From Ancylobacter sonchi (GTDB lineage Bacteria; Pseudomonadota; Alphaproteobacteria; Rhizobiales; Xanthobacteraceae): a stretch of DNA of 64,000 bases. Below the pieces are notes generated by a model. That model was given only the letters and a program-made list of their open reading frames with translations. It searched no databases and was not told where the DNA came from. Location: the NCBI RefSeq assembly GCF_018390695.1, contig NZ_JAHBGF010000026.1, forward strand, positions 99,370-163,369, in the 5' to 3' direction. Of this stretch, positions 40,304 through 49,109 are shown one piece after another. The translations under genes and the position numbers were made by a program. How positions within the stretch are numbered: the first letter of the stretch is position 1; every line of letters begins with the position of its first letter.

Positions 40304-41161
40304 ATGAAGACCCCCCGCACCGTGGCGTTCCAGGGCGAGCCGGGCGCCAATTCCCACAATGCCTGCCGCGAGCGCTTTCCCGACGCGACGGTGCTGCCCT
40401 GCCCGACCTTCGAGGATGCCTTCGCCGCCATCCAGTCCGGCGAGGCCGATCTCGGCATGATCCCGATCGAGAACTCGATCGCCGGCCGCGTCGCCGACAT
40501 CCACCATCTGATGCCGACCTCCGGGCTCAACATCATCGGCGAGCATTTCCTGCCGCTGTCGCACCAGCTGATGACGGTGAAGGGCGCGACTTTGGCCACG
40601 GTGAAGACCGTCACCAGCCATGTCATGGCGCTCGGCCAGTGCCGCAACATCATCCGCAAGCTGGGCCTGAAGGCGGTGGTCGGCTCCGACACCGCCGGCG
40701 CCGCGCGCCTCGTCGCCGAGGCGGGCGATCCCACGGTGGCCGCCATCGCCCCGCGCCTCGCCGCCGAGATCTACGGCCTCGACATCATCGCCGAAAACAT
40801 CGAGGACGAGGCGCACAACACCACGCGCTTCATCATCCTGTCGCGCGACGCCGACTGGGCGCCGGCCAATAACGGACTGACCGTCACGACCTTCGTGTTC
40901 CGGGTGCGCAACGTGCCGGCCGCGCTCTACAAGGCGCTGGGCGGCTTCGCCACCAACAGCGTCAACATGACCAAGCTGGAATCCTACCAGCTCGACGGCG
41001 AGTTCTTCGCCACCCAGTTCTATGCCGACGTCATCGGCCATCCCGACGATGTCGGGCTGAAGCACGCGCTGGAGGAGCTCGCCTTCTTCTCCAAGGAGCT
41101 GCGCATCCTCGGCGTCTACCCCGCCGACGCCTACCGCATCGCGCTCAGCGCCGGCGAGTAG
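40304..41161 (+). CDS. pheA: Prephenate dehydratase with ACT domain
   Basis: 285 residues from MKTPRTVAFQGEPGANSH with TGAGGAC just upstream. The catalytic domain shows IPIENSIAGRV and the Thr-Arg-Phe motif NTTRFIIL. The C-terminal ACT domain has the TKLESYQLDGE segment, a variant of the ESRP phenylalanine-binding motif common in rhizobial enzymes. It converts prephenate to phenylpyruvate and is probably inhibited by phenylalanine. Confidence 0.94.
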   Translation: MKTPRTVAFQGEPGANSHNACRERFPDATVLPCPTFEDAFAAIQSGEADLGMIPIENSIAGRVADIHHLMPTSGLNIIGEHFLPLSHQLMTVKGATLATVKTVTSHVMALGQCRNIIRKLGLKAVVGSDTAGAARLVAEAGDPTVAAIAPRLAAEIYGLDIIAENIEDEAHNTTRFIILSRDADWAPANNGLTVTTFVFRVRNVPAALYKALGGFATNSVNMTKLESYQLDGEFFATQFYADVIGHPDDVGLKHALEELAFFSKELRILGVYPADAYRIALSAGE

Positions 41162-41348
41162 CCCCGGGCGGCGCGGCCGCCTCCATGCGAGGACCTCGCG
41201 CGGAACACCGCGCGGTGTCCTCGCCGATCTTCTGGCCGATCTTCTCGCCGAGGGCTCGCGGGTTGCGCACGCGGTGTATCCGCGTAGGGTGCGCGGGTCG
41301 CGAACGGGACGGGACGAACCGCCTCCCGAGGCGATCCGGAGGTGCCTC

Positions 41349-42830
41349 ATGTCGTTCCGCCCCTCACCCCCTCCCCCCAGCTTTGCCTGCACCGACCCGA
41401 CCGCCGACGAGGCCGCCAGCCATACCGGCTGCCTCTGCCACCGCCCGGAGCTCGCCGCGCTGACGGCCCGGCTCGACGCCGGCCTGTCGCGGCGCGGCTT
41501 CGTCGCCGGCATGGCCGCCTCGCTCGCCGCGCTCGGCCTCGCGCGCCCGGCACGAGCGCAGGGCGCGCCGGGTGGCCCGCAGCGGGTGCTGTTCACCAGG
41601 ATCCGGCTGTTCGACGGCACCTCCGCCTCGCTGCGCGATGACGTGTCGCTGCTGGTCGAGGACAATCGCATCGCCGCCATCGCCGCCGGCACCCCGACGC
41701 CGCCGGAGGGCGCGCGGGTGATCGACGGCGGCGGCCGGGTGCTGATGCCCGGCCTGATCGACATGCACTGGCACGCGATCTTCGCCGCTCTGCCGCTCCC
41801 GGTGATGATGACGGCCGAGCCCGGCTACATCTTCCTTGCCGCTGCCGCCGAGGCGGAGCGCACGCTCATGCGCGGCTTCACCACCATTCGCGATCTGGGC
41901 GGCCCGTCCTTCCCACTCAAGCAGGCGATCGACGAGGGGCTGACCACCGGCCCGCGCATCTATCCCTGCGGCGCGATGATCACCGCCACCGCCGGCCATG
42001 GCGATTTGCGCCCGCTCGGCGAGTTGCCGCGCGCCGCCGGCGTGCCCGGCCATACCGAGCAGACCGGCGCGCTCGCCATCGCCGATGGCGAGGCAGAGGT
42101 GATGCTGCGGGCCCGCGAGCAGCTGATGCAGGGCGCCTCGCAGCTGAAGATGGTCGGCGGCGGCGGCGTGTCCTCGCCGCGCAGCCCGCTCGACGCCTCC
42201 ACCTTCACCGAAGGAGAGATGCGCGCGGCGGTACAGGTGGCGAGCGACTGGAACACCTATGTCGCCAGCCACGCCTATGCCTCGCCGACCATCCGGCGCT
42301 CGCTCGACGCCGGCGTCACCTGCATCGAGCACGGTCATCTGATGGATGAGGAGATCGCGGCGCGGATGGCGGAGAAGGGCATCTGGCTGAGCACCCAGCC
42401 CTTCCTCAGCGCCGAGGACACCGGGCCGCTGACCGGCCCCAGCCGCGACCGGTCACTGATGATCTTCGCCGCCACCGACAGCCTCTACGCACTGGCGAAG
42501 AAGCACGGCATCAAGACCGCCTTCGGCTCGGACATGCTGTTCTCGCCGGCGCTGGCGCGCCGCCAGGGGGTGATGCTCACCCATCTCGCCCGCTGGTATT
42601 CCGGCGCGGAGGCCCTGAAGATGGCCACCGCGGCCAATGCCGAACTGCTGGCGCTGTCCGGTCCGCGCAATCCCTATCACGGCAAGCTCGGCGTGCTGGC
42701 GGAAGGCGCCTATGCCGACCTGCTGCTGGTCGACGGCAACCCGCTCGAAGACCTGTCGCTGATCGCCGATCCCGAGCGCAATCTCCGCCTCATCATGAAG
42801 GACGGCAAAATCTACAAGGACACGCTCTAG
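41349..42830 (+). CDS. Amidohydrolase-family protein with twin-arginine leader
   Basis: ATG at 41349 is preceded by GGAGGTG. The 493-residue protein has an N-terminal stretch with two cysteines, then a Tat-type leader LSRRGFVAGMAASLAALGLA ending ARPARAQG, then a metal-dependent hydrolase domain: MPGLIDMHWH, TIRDLGG, VASHAYASPTIRRSL, CIEHGHLMD and AFGSDMLF. It resembles imidazolonepropionase/prolidase-like peptidases. It should be exported folded to the periplasm. The substrate is unknown. Confidence 0.88.
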   Translation: MSFRPSPPPPSFACTDPTADEAASHTGCLCHRPELAALTARLDAGLSRRGFVAGMAASLAALGLARPARAQGAPGGPQRVLFTRIRLFDGTSASLRDDVSLLVEDNRIAAIAAGTPTPPEGARVIDGGGRVLMPGLIDMHWHAIFAALPLPVMMTAEPGYIFLAAAAEAERTLMRGFTTIRDLGGPSFPLKQAIDEGLTTGPRIYPCGAMITATAGHGDLRPLGELPRAAGVPGHTEQTGALAIADGEAEVMLRAREQLMQGASQLKMVGGGGVSSPRSPLDASTFTEGEMRAAVQVASDWNTYVASHAYASPTIRRSLDAGVTCIEHGHLMDEEIAARMAEKGIWLSTQPFLSAEDTGPLTGPSRDRSLMIFAATDSLYALAKKHGIKTAFGSDMLFSPALARRQGVMLTHLARWYSGAEALKMATAANAELLALSGPRNPYHGKLGVLAEGAYADLLLVDGNPLEDLSLIADPERNLRLIMKDGKIYKDTL

Positions 42831-42831
42831 G

Positions 42832-42930
42832 CATTTTCGAGCGAAGCGGGCACCGGTTCGCGTGAAGAAAATTCGGAGAAACAAATACCTGGAGCATGTC
42901 CGTCAACCGGCGTTCACCGGACATGCTCTG
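42832..42930. repeat. Dispersed-type intergenic repeat with 11-bp inverted repeat
   Basis: It begins TTTTCGAGCGAAGCGGGCAC and includes GGTTCGCGTGAAGAAAA, a pattern I know as a recurrent intergenic element of Hyphomicrobiales genomes. Its 3' part holds GAGCATGTCCG (42892-42902) paired with CGGACATGCTC (42918-42928). It lies between the convergent amidohydrolase and fabI genes and may terminate either. Confidence 0.55.
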
Positions 42931-42953
42931 GCGCGCCCTTCACGGCAGGCGGC

Positions 42954-43826
42954 CTACTCCGCCGCCTCGCCGGCCTCCACCGCGTCCTCGATGGTCTTCA
43001 GCGCCTCGGGATGCGGCATGGAGATGATGTTGTAGCCGGAATCGACGAAGTGCACCTCGCCGGTGACCCCGCTCGACAGGTCGGACAGCAGGTACAGCGC
43101 CGCGCCGCCCACCTCGTCGATGGTCACGGTGCGCCGCAGCGGCGCATGGCGCTTCTGGTAGTTGAACATCAGCCGCGCATCGGCGATGCCGGCGCCGGCC
43201 AGCGTGCGGATCGGCCCGGCGGAAATGGCGTTCACCCGCACGCCCTGCGGCCCGTAATCGGCGGCGAGGTAGCGCATGCTGGCTTCCAGCGCCGCCTTGG
43301 CGACGCCCATCACGTTGTAGTTCGGCATCACCCGCGTCGAGCCGCCATAGGTCAGCGTCACCAGCGAGCCGCCATTCGGCATCAGCGTGGCCGCGCGCTT
43401 GGCGAGTTCCGTGAAGGAGAAGCAGGAGATCACCATGGTGCGTGAGAAGTTCTCCCGCGTGGTGTCGGCATAGCGGCCCTTCAGCTCGTTCTTGTCGGAG
43501 AAGCCGATGGCGTGGACGAGGAAGTCGATCGTCCCCCACTTCGCCTTCAGCTCCGCGAACAGGGCGTCCACCGAGGCGAGGTCCTCGACGTCGCAGGCGA
43601 GCACGGTGTCGCTGCCGAGGCTTTGCGCCAGCGGCTTCACCCGGCGGCCCAGCGCTTCGCCCTGATAGGTGAAGGCCAGCTCCGCCCCCTGGGCCGCCAG
43701 CGTCTTGGCGATGCCCCAGGCGATGGAATGATCATTGGCGACGCCCATGATCAGGCCGCGCTTGCCCTGCATCAGGCTGCCCTGCATCGGGGTGTCGTGC
43801 ACCGGATTGCCCTGCGTCAGGCTCAT
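42954..43826 (-). CDS. fabI: Enoyl-[acyl-carrier-protein] reductase FabI (copy 2)
   Basis: 290 residues with GAGGAG upstream of ATG. Cofactor motif GVANDHSIAWG at residues 28-38, catalytic YNVMGVAKAA, and C-terminal VDSGYNIISMPHPE. It is the last gene of the fabA-fabB-fabI operon, supplying the reductase for the unsaturated fatty acid branch. It is clearly related to, but distinct from, the copy at 23.2 kb, with a longer C-terminal acidic tail. Confidence 0.94.
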   Translation of the reverse strand: MSLTQGNPVHDTPMQGSLMQGKRGLIMGVANDHSIAWGIAKTLAAQGAELAFTYQGEALGRRVKPLAQSLGSDTVLACDVEDLASVDALFAELKAKWGTIDFLVHAIGFSDKNELKGRYADTTRENFSRTMVISCFSFTELAKRAATLMPNGGSLVTLTYGGSTRVMPNYNVMGVAKAALEASMRYLAADYGPQGVRVNAISAGPIRTLAGAGIADARLMFNYQKRHAPLRRTVTIDEVGGAALYLLSDLSSGVTGEVHFVDSGYNIISMPHPEALKTIEDAVEAGEAAE

Positions 43827-43871
43827 CGTCTTCTCCTCGCGGCCGGCGCAACGCCGGATGGAGCTCTTTCC

Positions 43872-43893
43872 GACCGGACGATGACGTCCGGTC
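43872..43893 (-). other. Intercistronic hairpin between fabB and fabI
   Basis: GACCGGAC (43872-43879) pairs with GTCCGGTC (43886-43893) around a 6-base loop, flanked by TTTCC/GGGAAA. There is no T run, so it more likely affects mRNA stability or partial termination than stops transcription. Confidence 0.45.
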
Positions 43894-43922
43894 GACGGGA
43901 AAGCACGCTCACGTCAAAAAAA

Positions 43923-45146
43923 TCAGGCGGCGTCGGGATGCTGCAGCACCAGCACGGCATTGGCGCCGCCGAAGCCGAAGCCGTTGGACAGCACCCGGCC
44001 GAGCTTCACATTGTCGATGCGCTCGCGGGCGATCGGCATGTCGGCGAAGGCCGGGTCGATCTCGTCGATATGCGCGCTCGGGGCGATGAAGCCGTTCTGC
44101 ATCATCAGGATCGAGTAGACTGCCTCGTGCACGCCGGTGGCGCCCTGCGAGTGGCCGGTCAGCGACTTGGTGGCGGAGATCGGCGGGCAATTGGCGCCGA
44201 ACACCGCGCGGATCGCCTCGATCTCCTTGAGATCGCCGATCGGCGTCGAGGTGGCGTGCGGGTTGATGTAGTCGATGCCGCCCTTCACGCCGGCCAGCGC
44301 CAGCCGCATCGCCCGTGCCGCGCCCTCGCCCGAGGGGGCGACCATGTCGGCGCCGTCCGAGGAGGTGCCGTAGCCGACGATCTCGGCATAGATGCGGGCG
44401 CCGCGCGCCTTGGCGTGTTCCAGCTCCTCGAGCACCAGCACGCCGGCGCCGCCGGAGATCACGAAGCCGTCGCGGTTCTTGTCATAGGGGCGCGAGGCCA
44501 CCGCGGGGCGGTCATTGTAGTCGGAGGACATCGCCCCCATGGCGTCGAACAGGCAGGACAGCGTCCAGTCGAGATCCTCGCAGCCGCCGGCGAACATCAC
44601 GTCCTGCTTGCCGTACTGGATCATCTCGGCGGCGTTGCCGATGCAGATATTGGTGGTCGCGCAGGCGGCCGAGATCGAATAGCTGGCGCCCTTGATCTTG
44701 AACCAGGTCGACAGCGTCGCCGAGGCGGTGGAGCTCATCGCCTTCGGCACCGCGAACGGGCCGACGCGCTTCGGGCTCGTGTTCTTGCGGGTGATGTCGG
44801 CGGCTTCCACGATGGTGCGGGTGGAAGAGCCGCCCGAGCCCATCACCATGCCGGTGCGCTCGTTGGAGATCTCGTTCTCCTCCAGCCCGGAATCGCGGAT
44901 CGCCTGTTCCATGGCGACATGGTTCCAGGCGGTGCCGCCGCCATGGAAGCGCATGGCGCGGCGATCGACGATGGCGCTGGCGTCGAGCTGCGGCGCGCCG
45001 TGCACCTGGGAGCGGAAGCCCAGTTCGGCATAGCTGTCGGAGCGGGTGATGCCGCTCTTGCCCTCGCGCAGCGAGGCCAGCACCTCCTGGGTGGAGTTGC
45101 CGATCGACGAGACGATACCCATCCCGGTGACGACGACGCGGCGCAT
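43923..45146 (-). CDS. fabB: Beta-ketoacyl-ACP synthase I
   Basis: 407 residues from [16 protein letters not shown] with AAGGAAGG upstream. Active-site Cys162 in [10 protein letters not shown], and the two histidines in [12 protein letters not shown] and [11 protein letters not shown] complete the Cys-His-His triad of condensing enzymes. It elongates unsaturated acyl-ACPs; its position after fabA supports FabB rather than FabF. Confidence 0.95.
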   Translation of the reverse strand: MRRVVVTGMGIVSSIGNSTQEVLASLREGKSGITRSDSYAELGFRSQVHGAPQLDASAIVDRRAMRFHGGGTAWNHVAMEQAIRDSGLEENEISNERTGMVMGSGGSSTRTIVEAADITRKNTSPKRVGPFAVPKAMSSTASATLSTWFKIKGASYSISAACATTNICIGNAAEMIQYGKQDVMFAGGCEDLDWTLSCLFDAMGAMSSDYNDRPAVASRPYDKNRDGFVISGGAGVLVLEELEHAKARGARIYAEIVGYGTSSDGADMVAPSGEGAARAMRLALAGVKGGIDYINPHATSTPIGDLKEIEAIRAVFGANCPPISATKSLTGHSQGATGVHEAVYSILMMQNGFIAPSAHIDEIDPAFADMPIARERIDNVKLGRVLSNGFGFGGANAVLVLQHPDAA

Positions 45147-45220
45147 AGGCTTTCCTTCCTTGGCGGGGTCCGGCGGCGTTTCTAGTCCGGTGCCGCGCGG
45201 GGACCCCTCTTCGTGAATGA

Positions 45221-45245
45221 GCCCCCGGCAGATGGCGCCGGGGGC
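45221..45245 (-). other. Intercistronic hairpin between fabA and fabB
   Basis: GCCCCCGGC (45221-45229) pairs with GCCGGGGGC (45237-45245). The strong GC stem lacks a T run; it may set the ratio of fabA to downstream fabB-fabI message. Confidence 0.45.
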
Positions 45246-45291
45246 CGTTGTCGACAAGGGCCGCGTGACGGCCGTGTACGGCCGGGGAGGC

Positions 45292-45822
45292 TCAGCTCTG
45301 GAACAGGCCGACCTTCAGGTCGCTGGCGCGGTAGATCACCTCGCCATCGGCTTCCAGCCAGCCATCGGCGATGCCGAGCACCAGCTTCGAGCGCATCACG
45401 CGCTTGAAGTCGATGCCGTAGACCACCTTCTTGGTGGTCGGCAGGACCTGGTTGGAGAATTTCAGCTCGCCGAGGCCGAGCGCGCGGCCACGTCCGGGCG
45501 CTCCGAGCCAGCCGAGATGGAAGCCCACCAGCTGCCACATGGCGTCGAGGCCGAGGCAGCCCGGCATCACCGGGTCGCCCTTGAAGTGGCAGGCGAAGAA
45601 CCACAGGTCCGGGTTCACGTCGAGCTCGGCGCGCACATGGCCCTTGCCGTTCGCGCCGCCATCCTCGGAGATCTCGGTGATGCGGTCGAACATCAGCATG
45701 GGGGGCAGCGGCAGCTGGGCGTTGCCGGGCCCGAAGAGCTCGCCGCGCCCGCATGCGAGCAGTTCATCATAGGAGAAGCTGTTCTGCCGTTCGACCATTG
45801 CCGCCGTATCACCACGCATCAT
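45292..45822 (-). CDS. fabA: 3-hydroxydecanoyl-ACP dehydratase/isomerase
   Basis: 176 residues. The active site is present: His79 in [14 protein letters not shown] and Asp93 in CLGLDAMWQ. FabA dehydrates 3-hydroxydecanoyl-ACP and isomerises the product to cis-3, the entry to anaerobic unsaturated fatty acid synthesis. It leads the fabA-fabB-fabI operon and is divergent from irr. Confidence 0.95.
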   Translation of the reverse strand: MMRGDTAAMVERQNSFSYDELLACGRGELFGPGNAQLPLPPMLMFDRITEISEDGGANGKGHVRAELDVNPDLWFFACHFKGDPVMPGCLGLDAMWQLVGFHLGWLGAPGRGRALGLGELKFSNQVLPTTKKVVYGIDFKRVMRSKLVLGIADGWLEADGEVIYRASDLKVGLFQS

Positions 45823-46161
45823 GTTTCGACCGCGAGCGGCATGTTGCCGCCCGGTTTCTGGCGCTTCCTATCACAGCGCCCTGCCGGCTCAAAGCCATCC
45901 TCAGTGCGGCGCTACCGCTCAGTGTGTCGGGCGGATGACGAGCCGGGCGGCGCGCGGTGCCGGGCGGGAGCCGGCTTGTTGTTTGGAATGATTACTATAG
46001 TGCGACGCATTGTTGCCCTGACGCGAAGCCTGCGAATATAATGCTGGTTGAAAAACCCGTTGCCCGCGGCCATTTGCGCTGTGGTGGCATCGCCTTTGCA
46101 ACCGCTTGCGATGTCGGTCGAAAGTCCGGCCGTCGCTTGGATTGTCTGTTCGGAACGTGAA
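45823..46161. other. Divergent fabA/irr promoter region
   Basis: About 340 bp without a gene. It contains an ICE-like partial match at 45982-45999 and an AT-richer segment around 45970-46050 suited to promoters. Confidence 0.5.
45982..45999 (+). promoter_or_regulatory. Possible iron-control element (Irr box-like), imperfect
   Basis: TTTGGAATGATTACTATA matches the left half and centre of the rhizobial ICE pattern TTTRGAAYNRTTCTAAA, but the right half needs a one-base insertion. It sits in the fabA/irr divergent region. Confidence 0.25.
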
Positions 46162-46692
46162 ATGAGCGAGACTTTTCGCCCTGCCCCTATCGCCGTGTCG
46201 CGTATGGTGATGGAGGATGACGAGCCGGTGCTTCCGGTGGCCCGGCTGCGGGACGTAGCTGCCGCGAGCCGCACCGGCTGCCCGTTCCACGACGTTCGCC
46301 ACATGCTGCGCGATGTCGGGCTGCGCCCCACCCGCCAGCGCCTGGCGCTCGGCTGGCTGCTGTTCGCCAAGGGCGACCGTCACGTCTCGGCGGAAATCCT
46401 GCACGAGGAAGCCATCAAGGCGCGCTTCCCGGTGTCGCTGGCCACCGTCTACAACACGCTGCATCAGTTCACCGAGGTGGGCCTGCTGCGCGAGCTCGCC
46501 ATTGACGGCTCGAAGACCTATTTCGACACCAACCCGTCCGACCACCATCACTTCTTCATGGAAGGCGAGAATCACCTTCTCGACATTCCCAGCACGGCGG
46601 TCGAGGTGGAGCGGGTTCCCGAGCCGCCGGAAGGCTACGAGATCGCCCGCGTCGACGTGGTCGTCCGCCTGCGCCCCAAGCGCCGCGGTTGA
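46162..46692 (+). CDS. irr: Iron response regulator Irr (Fur family)
   Basis: ATG at 46162 with GGAACGTGA upstream; 176 residues. Residues 39-44 are GCPFHD, at the place of the GCPWHD heme-regulatory motif of Bradyrhizobium Irr, followed by VRHMLRDVGLRPTRQRLALGWLLF, the hallmark N-terminus of Irr. The Fur-type helix VSLATVYNTLHQF and metal site HHHFF are present. Irr represses or activates iron and heme genes under iron limitation and is degraded or inactivated by heme. The Trp to Phe change leaves the Cys-Pro pair intact. Confidence 0.92.
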   Translation: MSETFRPAPIAVSRMVMEDDEPVLPVARLRDVAAASRTGCPFHDVRHMLRDVGLRPTRQRLALGWLLFAKGDRHVSAEILHEEAIKARFPVSLATVYNTLHQFTEVGLLRELAIDGSKTYFDTNPSDHHHFFMEGENHLLDIPSTAVEVERVPEPPEGYEIARVDVVVRLRPKRRG

Positions 46693-46735
46693 TTGCGTCG
46701 GGGGTGAGCCCCGGCAGCCTCGGACAGGAATAAGC

Positions 46736-46762
46736 AAGGCCGGTCTCAGGACCGGCCTTTTT
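46736..46762 (+). terminator. Rho-independent terminator of irr
   Basis: AAGGCCGGTC-CTCA-GACCGGCCTT-type hairpin directly followed by TTTTTG, 44 bp after the irr stop codon. Confidence 0.9.
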
Positions 46763-46817
46763 GTTTGCACGCCGCACGCCGGCAAGCCGCCACAAGGCAA
46801 GGTCGAGGCCGCCCGGA

Positions 46818-47687
46818 TCACGCCGTCGCCCGTGCCTCGCCTACCCCCCTCGCATGCGCCGCCAGAGCCGCCAGCGCCCGCTTCTGCCCCGGTTCGGAGG
46901 CGCGCGCGTGCAGCATCACCGTGGCCTCGGGCAGGCCCGGCAGATCGAAATCGCGCCCGACTTCCCGGCTGCCCGCCGGCGCCAGCCGCAAGGCCAACGG
47001 CGCCACGGCCAGCCCGGCCGATACCGCGGCCGCGACCGCCGCGACGCTGCCGCCGACGAAAGCCTCCCGCCATCCAAGGCCGCCGGCCGCGAGCGCCTTC
47101 AGCGCCTGCGCACGCACCCCGCAGGGAACGGCGAGCAGCGCCAGCGGCACCGGTTCCCCGGCAGCCAGTCGCAGGGAGGGGCTGGCGAACCAGCCATAGC
47201 CATCGACGCGCAGCTTTTCGCCGTCGCGACGGTCGCCCTCCCGCCGCACCAGCACCGCATCGAGGTCGCCGGCGTCATAGGCATCGAGCAGGGCTCGCGA
47301 GAAACCCGCCCGCACCTCCAGCCGCACCGCCGGAGCGGCGGCACCGATTCGGCCGACCAGCGCGGCCAGCCTGTCGCCCACCACCTGGTCGCTGATGCCC
47401 AGCCGCAACCGCACCGGTTCGGCCGCCTCCCACAGCCGCGCCCGGCGCTCGGCGGCGAGCAGGTCGCGGGCGAGCGGCAGGAAGCGCTCGCCGTCGAGGG
47501 TGAGCCGCACCAGTCGCGGCGAGCGTTCGAGCAGGATGCGCCCCAGCCGCGCCTCCAGCTTGCGCATCTTAAGGCTCACCGCCGACTGGGTGGTGCCGTC
47601 GAGCTCGGCGGCGCGCGTGAAGCTGGCGAGTTCCGCCACATGCACGAAGGCTTCGACGAGATCGAGGTCGAGCGGCCGATCCATCAT
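46818..47687 (-). CDS. LysR-family transcriptional regulator
   Basis: 289 residues. N-terminal winged helix: DLVEAFVHVAELASFTRAAE, recognition helix TTQSAVSLKMRKLEARLG and RLTLDGERFLPLA, then an effector-binding domain. It is divergent from a tautomerase gene with 92 bp between starts, the usual LysR arrangement, so that gene is the likely target. The palindrome-like ATATCATCAGCGATATGAT at about 47707-47725 lies in the gap. Confidence 0.9.
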   Translation of the reverse strand: MMDRPLDLDLVEAFVHVAELASFTRAAELDGTTQSAVSLKMRKLEARLGRILLERSPRLVRLTLDGERFLPLARDLLAAERRARLWEAAEPVRLRLGISDQVVGDRLAALVGRIGAAAPAVRLEVRAGFSRALLDAYDAGDLDAVLVRREGDRRDGEKLRVDGYGWFASPSLRLAAGEPVPLALLAVPCGVRAQALKALAAGGLGWREAFVGGSVAAVAAAVSAGLAVAPLALRLAPAGSREVGRDFDLPGLPEATVMLHARASEPGQKRALAALAAHARGVGEARATA

Positions 47688-47706
47688 TTCAAATCGTCAT
47701 CACTAA

Positions 47707-47725
47707 TATCATCAGCGATATGATT
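47707..47725. promoter_or_regulatory. Candidate LysR operator between LysR gene and tautomerase
   Basis: ATATCATCAGCGATATGAT is an interrupted dyad (ATATCat...atGATAT-like) within the 92-bp divergent region, in the comparatively AT-rich part. It fits the T-n11-A spacing style of LysR sites but is unproven. Confidence 0.35.
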
Positions 47726-47779
47726 TCATCATTCCCGTCGCGGCGCTAGCCTTCCCCGACATCACGAAAGGAGGCTTTC

Positions 47780-48187
47780 ATGCCGATGATCCAGATTAGC
47801 TATGCCCCCGGCCCCGCCACGCCCACGGGGATCGAGCCGCAACTCGCCGACCTGGCGGCCCGGCTTGCCGAACGCGAACTCGGAAAGGACCCGGCGGTGA
47901 CGGCGGTGGCGATCCAGCGGATCGACCCCGCGCACTGGTTCTGCGGCGGCCAGCCACTTGCGGAGCAGGATCTCGCCGGCTTCTGGCTCGACATCCGGGT
48001 GACGGAGGGCACCAACGACAAGACCGAGAAGGCGGCCTTCATCGCCGCGACCTTCGCCGGCATGGGGGAATTGCTGGGACCGCTGCACGGCGAGAGCTAC
48101 GTGCATGTGGTCGAGGCGCGGGCCGATTCCTATGGTTATGGCGGCCGCACGCAGGAGCGTCGCTATATCGAAGCGCGTCCGCTCTGA
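47780..48187 (+). CDS. Tautomerase-superfamily protein (4-oxalocrotonate tautomerase-like)
   Basis: 135 residues with AGGAGG upstream of ATG. Met1 is followed by Pro2 (MPMIQISY), the catalytic N-terminal proline expected after Met removal. The protein has two beta-alpha-beta repeats (about residues 1-60 and 70-125), and DSYGYGGRTQ near the end. Members include cis-CaaD and MIF-like enzymes; the substrate is unknown. Likely controlled by the divergent LysR gene. Confidence 0.8.
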   Translation: MPMIQISYAPGPATPTGIEPQLADLAARLAERELGKDPAVTAVAIQRIDPAHWFCGGQPLAEQDLAGFWLDIRVTEGTNDKTEKAAFIAATFAGMGELLGPLHGESYVHVVEARADSYGYGGRTQERRYIEARPL

Positions 48188-48274
48188 TCGATCGGCCTCA
48201 CCGTACAGGGATCGGCCGCATCGTCCACCTCACCCTCCTCCGTCCCGCGCTCGCGCAGGATGGAACGAGGGGTA

Positions 48275-48919
48275 TCAATCCACCTTCTCGCCGGGATAGA
48301 CGCCCCACAGCCTCTCCTGCTCGATGAAGCCCTCGAAACCGTCGCCATAGAAGCGGCACCAGGTGCCGTCGCAATCGCTCACCTGGCCGAGCACGCCCGG
48401 CTCCACCTGCGCGGCGACGCGGGACTTCGTGTCCCGGCTGGCATAGAGCGAGGTCGGCCCGCCCTTCAGCCACGGGCCGACCAGCGCGGTGCGCCGGCTC
48501 GACAGCATGGAGTGATAGACCCAGCCCTCCGCGCCGTCGGAATCGCGGATGCGGCGCCAGGTCTCGAATTCCGCGGTGATCTCCACCGGCAGGCCGGCGC
48601 GGGTGAACACCCAGGCTACGCCATGGTCGCGCGAGGGGCCGGAGCGCACATTCACCTTGTCGGCCTTGATGGACACGAAGCGCGGCACCGGCAGCCCGCT
48701 CTCGCGCCCGACCGGCCCGGCATTGGCCGGCGCGGAAGCCTGCGTCTGTGCATGCGCATGCGAAAACGTCTTGTAGATCAAGGGCTCCGCCGCCAGCACC
48801 GTCGCCGCCGCGATCAGGACCAAGATCAGCGAGCGTTTCCTGAAACCGCCCGGCCGACCACCCCGGCGCCCCTTGCCGCCTCGAAGCTTCTCACCGATTC
48901 GAAGCGTGGAAATTCGCAT
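48275..48919 (-). CDS. Secreted SH3-domain protein
   Basis: 214 residues from MRISTLRIGEK with AGGA just upstream. A basic N-tail and a hydrophobic segment (SLILVLIAAATVLAAEPLIY) anchor or export it. Two SH3-like repeats follow: DKVNVRSGPSRDHGVAWVF...GAEGWVYHSML and TSLYASRDTKSRVAAQV...GFIEQERLWG. The family is common in alphaproteobacteria and is thought to bind cell wall or partner proteins. Divergent from the dehydrogenase gene. Confidence 0.82.
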   Translation of the reverse strand: MRISTLRIGEKLRGGKGRRGGRPGGFRKRSLILVLIAAATVLAAEPLIYKTFSHAHAQTQASAPANAGPVGRESGLPVPRFVSIKADKVNVRSGPSRDHGVAWVFTRAGLPVEITAEFETWRRIRDSDGAEGWVYHSMLSSRRTALVGPWLKGGPTSLYASRDTKSRVAAQVEPGVLGQVSDCDGTWCRFYGDGFEGFIEQERLWGVYPGEKVD

Positions 48920-49109
48920 CGTTCCTGTCACCTGTTCATCGCATGCACCAAGACGCCCGGAGGGAGCTCCGGGCGGCGGGCGCACGCCTGCACCGCGAAT
49001 GGGTGCTTTTTGTGTTTCGCCGACCCGTCTGCTAATGAGGCACCGTCCCAGCCGGACGGCATTTTCCGCCTTCGACGTTAACGGGACCTTGCTCGCGACG
49101 GGGATTGAG

